The notes under the pieces were generated by a model. That model did no database searches. It was not told the origin of the DNA and saw nothing but the letters and a program-made list of their open reading frames with translations. From a virus: DNA of 25,575 bases. The position numbers were made by a program, and so were the translations under genes. The stretch lies in IMG/VR virus record IMGVR_UViG_3300029448_006689, positions 1 through 25,575 of that record; one strand, 5' to 3'. Below are positions 22,310 through 25,575 of the stretch, one piece after another. Numbering within the stretch: the stretch's first letter is position 1; each line of letters opens with the position of its first letter.

Positions 22310-24765
22310 TTTAACCCTTCGTATAAATTATTTTCTGTCATATATTCTTTTATTTTACTTATTACCATTTTAGGTGTAATAGTTGTACTGCATTCAAATT
22401 CTCTTTCAGTATCATAATGTCTCGGACACATCATCCATAAATCTCTCTTGAATGGATATTCTACACAACAATCAGTACAAATATTTTCATCGTATTGATG
22501 ATTTTTTGAACGAGAGATTGATTTTACGGCAGGAAAGAAAAATTCAGGTGGTTGTAAATTTACAATATTAATCACTGGTGTTCCTACTGCCCAGGCTATC
22601 CAAGACATACCTGAATTCAAACCCATATAAAAATCAGCATATTTTAAATCAGATATCCGGTCCTCAATAGTATAGTTGGGTCCTGTTTTGTTGATAACAT
22701 TTTTAAAGTTGTGGTCATTCCACATTACTCTTTTATCGTACCCATCACCTTTATAACCATAAACTCTATCTTTATTTAATACTACGACTTTATATCCTAT
22801 AGAATTTAAATAATATACTACTAATTGCCAACCCAAACCATAATCATACTGAGGAGATTCACCGCGTTGATAACCATAGTTCCAATACTTTGATTGTGCC
22901 GTAGACATTGTGTTTATACATACATATCGTTCTTGAATATTTCTTTTATATTTTGATATATTAATTATAGGTTTTATTGGTTTATAATCAATACCTAATT
23001 GGTCTGAAGCTGTTTTTCCTAATGGTTGAGTTTGATAATTTATAGGACTATGTGTCGTGTCGAATGGTTGGTCTTGTCTATCTTCTTCAGTTTTAGTTTC
23101 GTGATTCCATCCAATCCAACCTAGTTTATATTCAAGATGTGCTTCAACCTCATATTTATTCCCATAGATAAAATCAATATCGGGATAATTTTCCATCCAT
23201 AAAGGCATATACTTATTATTTGTCCACCAACAAATAACCTTACACTTTTTTTGTTTTCTAAGTTCTTCTATTTGAGGAAACCAAATTACATTATCTCCAA
23301 GTGAACTGCTATCTAAATGTACTAAAATAGTTTTTCCTTCTAAACTATCAAGTGTGTAATCTATAATTATTTTATTTGTTTTAATATCTACAACTTGAAC
23401 TTTCCAATCTGTATGATAGGTTCTTTCAGTTGAAGTATATTCACCTGGTTTCATTGTAGTACTAAATAAGTTATTACCATCAAAAAATTTAACTTCAAAT
23501 GTATCGTTATGACTACCTACATAATCTGGTATTGATACTCTAAAACCCGTACCTCTATTTTTCCAATTTCTTGTTGTTAAATCTTTCCCATCACACTTGA
23601 TTAAATTACGTAATTCTTTTGTTCTATCAAATTCATAAGTTTTATCTATATCTGATAATATATCATATGCTTGGTTTACACTATTACTCCAACTAAATTT
23701 TTCTCTGATTGTACGTGATTCTTCTATTGCTTTCTTTTTATATTCTTTATTATTTTCATATAAATTTCGCATTGTAACGGAAAGATGATTAAAATCTGGT
23801 TCGTAAAAATTTTCACTTGAATCTGGTCCAATAATATCAATCGGATGTCCTTTTCCTTTTGCAAACTCAAGTTGTCCACTACAATTAGAATAAATTGACG
23901 GGATTCCACATGCCATTGCTTCAATCAAAGGTAAATTCCAACCTTCACTGCGAGAACAAGATAAAAATACATCACTTGTTATTAATTCTTCAATATATTC
24001 TTCTCTATTCAGAAAAGGTAGACTTTTTATTCTAAAATCTTCAATTTTATACTTTTTAAGTATGTCTTGAGTATTTTTTATACCATCTTTAGCATAAATG
24101 TTATTAGTTAATAAAACTAAATCAATAGGTTCAGTATTTTTAAATGTTTTTAAAAATGTTTCTATAATTTCTTTTGTTGCTTTTCTATATTCCCAACGTC
24201 CTACAACAATAAATTTAAATCTACCATTTTTATTAGTTGTTTTTCTTGGATAATAAATTGATGAATCAACACCTTCTCTTACTACTTTTATTTTTTCTTT
24301 AGGAATACCTTGTTTGATATAAATATTTTTTTGCCACTCACTTGCAACCCATATTTGATTAAATTTTAATAATCTTTGTAAAAATTCTGAATGTATCTTT
24401 TTCTCTTCAGTTATTATATATGCTATATTGAATCCTAAATAATTATTATAGAAATAAGTGTGATTCTGTGATACTAAAACAATGTTTATATTTGGAATAA
24501 AATTTTCATCGTAACCATATATGAAGTGATTTGTAGATTCTTCGTTTGCACCTATTAGAGTTTGTTCAGATAACATATCCCGTAACTCATTTGTCATATA
24601 GGGTTCACCTTCGTGAGGTGTGGATGATATTCCATTCCACGAATCACCTACGGTAAAGTTTCTTATCTTTATTGGAACAAATTTATTTAAAGTAGTTGTA
24701 AATGCTCTAGCGTGATTATTGTAACCATTATTACCTATAACACTTGTATGTACTTTTATTTTCAT
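22306..24765 (-). CDS. Bifunctional glycosyltransferase: GT4 domain fused to a TibC/Aah-like heptosyltransferase
   Basis: ATG at 24765 (819 aa) is preferred over an in-frame ATG at 24801 because AAGAGG lies 9 nt upstream and MKIKVHTSVIGNNGYNNHARAF starts a GT-B fold. Residues ~1-400 are a GT4-type transferase with VVGRWEYRK and SRSEGWNLPLIEAMACG holding the EX7E motif (~274-282). A beta domain follows (~422-476). Residues ~478-819 resemble bacterial autotransporter heptosyltransferases: TILVHLDSSSLGDNVIWFPQIEELRK, MGLNSGMSWIAWAVGTPVI, then ICTDCC ... MMCPRHYDTEREFEC, five cysteines at ~763, 766, 767, 780 and 792 matching the iron-binding cysteines of TibC. That family moves heptose from ADP-heptose to Ser/Thr. 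With epimerase and kinase genes nearby the heptose donor is likely. Phage fusions of this kind are unusual. Confidence 0.85.
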   Translation of the reverse strand: MKIKVHTSVIGNNGYNNHARAFTTTLNKFVPIKIRNFTVGDSWNGISSTPHEGEPYMTNELRDMLSEQTLIGANEESTNHFIYGYDENFIPNINIVLVSQNHTYFYNNYLGFNIAYIITEEKKIHSEFLQRLLKFNQIWVASEWQKNIYIKQGIPKEKIKVVREGVDSSIYYPRKTTNKNGRFKFIVVGRWEYRKATKEIIETFLKTFKNTEPIDLVLLTNNIYAKDGIKNTQDILKKYKIEDFRIKSLPFLNREEYIEELITSDVFLSCSRSEGWNLPLIEAMACGIPSIYSNCSGQLEFAKGKGHPIDIIGPDSSENFYEPDFNHLSVTMRNLYENNKEYKKKAIEESRTIREKFSWSNSVNQAYDILSDIDKTYEFDRTKELRNLIKCDGKDLTTRNWKNRGTGFRVSIPDYVGSHNDTFEVKFFDGNNLFSTTMKPGEYTSTERTYHTDWKVQVVDIKTNKIIIDYTLDSLEGKTILVHLDSSSLGDNVIWFPQIEELRKQKKCKVICWWTNNKYMPLWMENYPDIDFIYGNKYEVEAHLEYKLGWIGWNHETKTEEDRQDQPFDTTHSPINYQTQPLGKTASDQLGIDYKPIKPIINISKYKRNIQERYVCINTMSTAQSKYWNYGYQRGESPQYDYGLGWQLVVYYLNSIGYKVVVLNKDRVYGYKGDGYDKRVMWNDHNFKNVINKTGPNYTIEDRISDLKYADFYMGLNSGMSWIAWAVGTPVINIVNLQPPEFFFPAVKSISRSKNHQYDENICTDCCVEYPFKRDLWMMCPRHYDTEREFECSTTITPKMVISKIKEYMTENNLYEGLK

Positions 24766-24790
24766 TAAATAAAACCTCTTAGATACACAT

Positions 24791-24800
24791 ATAAATATCA
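24791..24800 (-). promoter_or_regulatory. TGATATTTAT motif in leader of glycosyltransferase gene
   Basis: The third exact copy of the 10-mer, in the 64-nt gap between the tail-fibre stop and the glycosyltransferase start, 25 nt before the ATG at 24765. It could drive the whole sugar cassette. On the opposite strand the same bases read TATAAATATCA, which resembles a T4 late promoter pointing away from the cassette, so the direction is uncertain. Confidence 0.3.
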
Positions 24801-24829
24801 AATAAAATGTTAAAGATTAATTATTTTTA

Positions 24830-25575
24830 TTATCCTTCAAGTGTTGTAATTCTACCTCTTAAAGTTTCTACTCTTTTAGTTAAATCAATTAAAGCTTGTG
24901 TAGAAATAGTTGATAATCCTTTATAATCTAACTGATATAATGAACCTGAAGCAAACGGGTCAGTTCTCACTAAATCTTCATCCTCAACGTTTCTATGAAC
25001 TAATTTGTGTATGTAATCACCAGAACCAGTTACATCACGTAAATCTTGTGCTATATAACCAGTACTGATATTCCAATCCATTGAGGCACTTACTGATTTT
25101 TCTTTTAATTCAGCAGGAGCATCATTAGAACCACTTGGAAGTAAATCCATACTAAAAGTATGTAGTTTTCCATCGAGTTTTTTGATTTCATCCATTGCAC
25201 TCTGACTTAAAGATGCAGATAATGGTGATATATTTCTTTTTAATCTTCTATCTGATAAATCAGCTGGTGATGTGTTTCCATTATGCCAAAAATAAAACAG
25301 AGCAGTTCCAGCACTATTCTGTAAAATTAAGGGTCTTTGAGGTGAATTACATTGAAGTCCATCATTAGAGTTGTTTATACTAAGATTATAATTGTAGTTA
25401 CCTGCAGATTGTAATTGTTTTTGACCAGTCCAACTCAAGGCATCATTGTTTTCCCAAGCTGTAGGTCCATCAGCTCCTGCACCACCAGTTCCGCCTGCTC
25501 CGCCAGTTCCACCTGTTCCACCACCGCCACCAGTTGCTCCAGTTCCGCCAGTTGCTCCAGTTCCACCAGTTCCGC
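24830..25575 (-). CDS. Tail fibre C-terminus: collagen-like repeats and S74 chaperone domain (5' end beyond window)
   Basis: The frame is open to the right edge; the annotated-looking TTG at 25438 is not needed because the frame continues upstream. From the edge inward come ~36 residues of (Gly/Ala)-Thr-Gly triplets (collagen-like), then ADGPTAWENND, a ~55-residue stretch with NYNYNLSINNSNDG, and the S74 domain beginning at SDRRLKRNISPL. In S74 fibres the protein is cut before that Ser, and the Ser with the Lys five residues later form the catalytic dyad; both are present. The C-terminus is a coiled coil (LIDLTKRVETLRGRITTLEG). The domain trimerises the fibre, then is released or kept. It is the gene just before the sugar cassette and a likely acceptor for its glycosyltransferase. 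Confidence 0.88.
   Translation of the reverse strand, partial: GTGGTGATGGTGATGGGGGTGGTGGAGGTGGAGADGPTAWENNDALSWTGQKQLQSAGNYNYNLSINNSNDGLQCNSPQRPLILQNSAGTALFYFWHNGNTSPADLSDRRLKRNISPLSASLSQSAMDEIKKLDGKLHTFSMDLLPSGSNDAPAELKEKSVSASMDWNISTGYIAQDLRDVTGSGDYIHKLVHRNVEDEDLVRTDPFASGSLYQLDYKGLSTISTQALIDLTKRVETLRGRITTLEG
25466..25575 (-). repeat. In-frame collagen-like Gly-X-Y tandem repeat in the tail fibre
   Basis: Short GC-rich 9-nt units (GGNACTGGN, GGAGCAACT variants) encode Gly every third residue with Thr usually before it: GTG GTG ATG GTG ATG GGG and so on. The run continues past the window edge. It is much more GC-rich than the surrounding sequence. Such repeats form triple helices in phage fibres and change length by slippage. 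Confidence 0.9.

Noticed and set aside
24790-24797. TATAAATA late promoter on the plus strand
   Set aside because: It would transcribe antisense into the tail fibre; no plus-strand gene is present. Kept only as an ambiguity of the TGATATTTAT motif.
22306-24801. Longer start at 24801 for the glycosyltransferase
   Set aside because: The extra 12 residues (MIFICVSKRFYL) come from the leader containing the shared motif, and a good ribosome binding site serves the ATG at 24765.
24830-25438. Tail fibre gene starting at TTG 25438
   Set aside because: The frame stays open upstream through a collagen-like repeat to the window edge, so the gene starts outside the window.
25466-25575. CRISPR-like array
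   Set aside because: The repeats are 9-nt in-frame units coding Gly-Thr-Gly without spacers, so this is a protein repeat.

Overview
This window looks like part of the late (structural) region of a T4-like contractile-tailed phage (myovirus), probably of a marine bacterium. The reasons are a T4-type sheath (gp18-like) and tube (gp19-like), a baseplate-hub/tail-chaperone protein of the T4 gp26 type, a tape-measure-like protein, a gp48/gp54-like tube initiator, a gp53/LysM-like baseplate protein and a tail fibre ending in an S74 chaperone domain. The DNA is AT-rich (G+C roughly one third by eye). Every convincing gene lies on the minus strand, so transcription runs from high to low coordinates. 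I saw no integrase, transposase, tRNA or CRISPR array. The marine assignment is an inference from gene content and composition.

Right to left in transcription order: (1) 24830-25575 is the C-terminal part of a tail fibre, with a collagen-like Gly-X-Y stretch rich in Thr followed by an S74 intramolecular chaperone. (2) 10736-24765 is a tight accessory cassette of 13 genes, mostly joined by ATGA/GTGA overlaps or gaps of a few bases. It encodes a two-headed glycosyltransferase whose C-terminal half resembles TibC/Aah autotransporter heptosyltransferases, a radical SAM enzyme, a NodU-type carbamoyltransferase, a protein carrying the heptosyltransferase beta domain, a degenerate partial copy of the carbamoyltransferase, a second beta-domain protein, two 2-oxoglutarate/Fe(II) oxygenases of different types, an HldD-like epimerase, an RfaE/HldE-like heptose kinase, a methyltransferase, a zinc alcohol dehydrogenase, a fused E1-type thiamine enzyme and an SDR. 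(3) 10437-10712 is a small coiled-coil protein. (4) 7830-10334 is the sheath gene, with its own candidate late promoter and a strong terminator. (5) 7205-7690 is the tube, followed by a 52-aa protein. (6) 6031-6967 is a gp26-like chaperone followed by an out-of-frame extension with no start codon, readable only by a +1 or -2 frameshift at a run of seven T. (7) 1-5969 holds a small protein, the tape measure, the tube-initiator-like protein, the gp53-like protein and a large protein open at the window edge.

The most interesting inference is that the cassette makes an activated heptose (HldD-like and HldE-kinase-like steps) and transfers it with a TibC/Aah-like enzyme. The sugar may be further altered by carbamoylation, methylation, oxidation/hydroxylation and the thiamine-enzyme/dehydrogenase set. 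Because the cassette lies directly between the tail fibre and the sheath, the natural hypothesis is glycosylation of the virion, most simply of the Thr-rich fibre. Modification of the host surface is the main alternative. The phage would need GmhA, GmhB and a heptose nucleotidyltransferase from the host or from genes outside this window.
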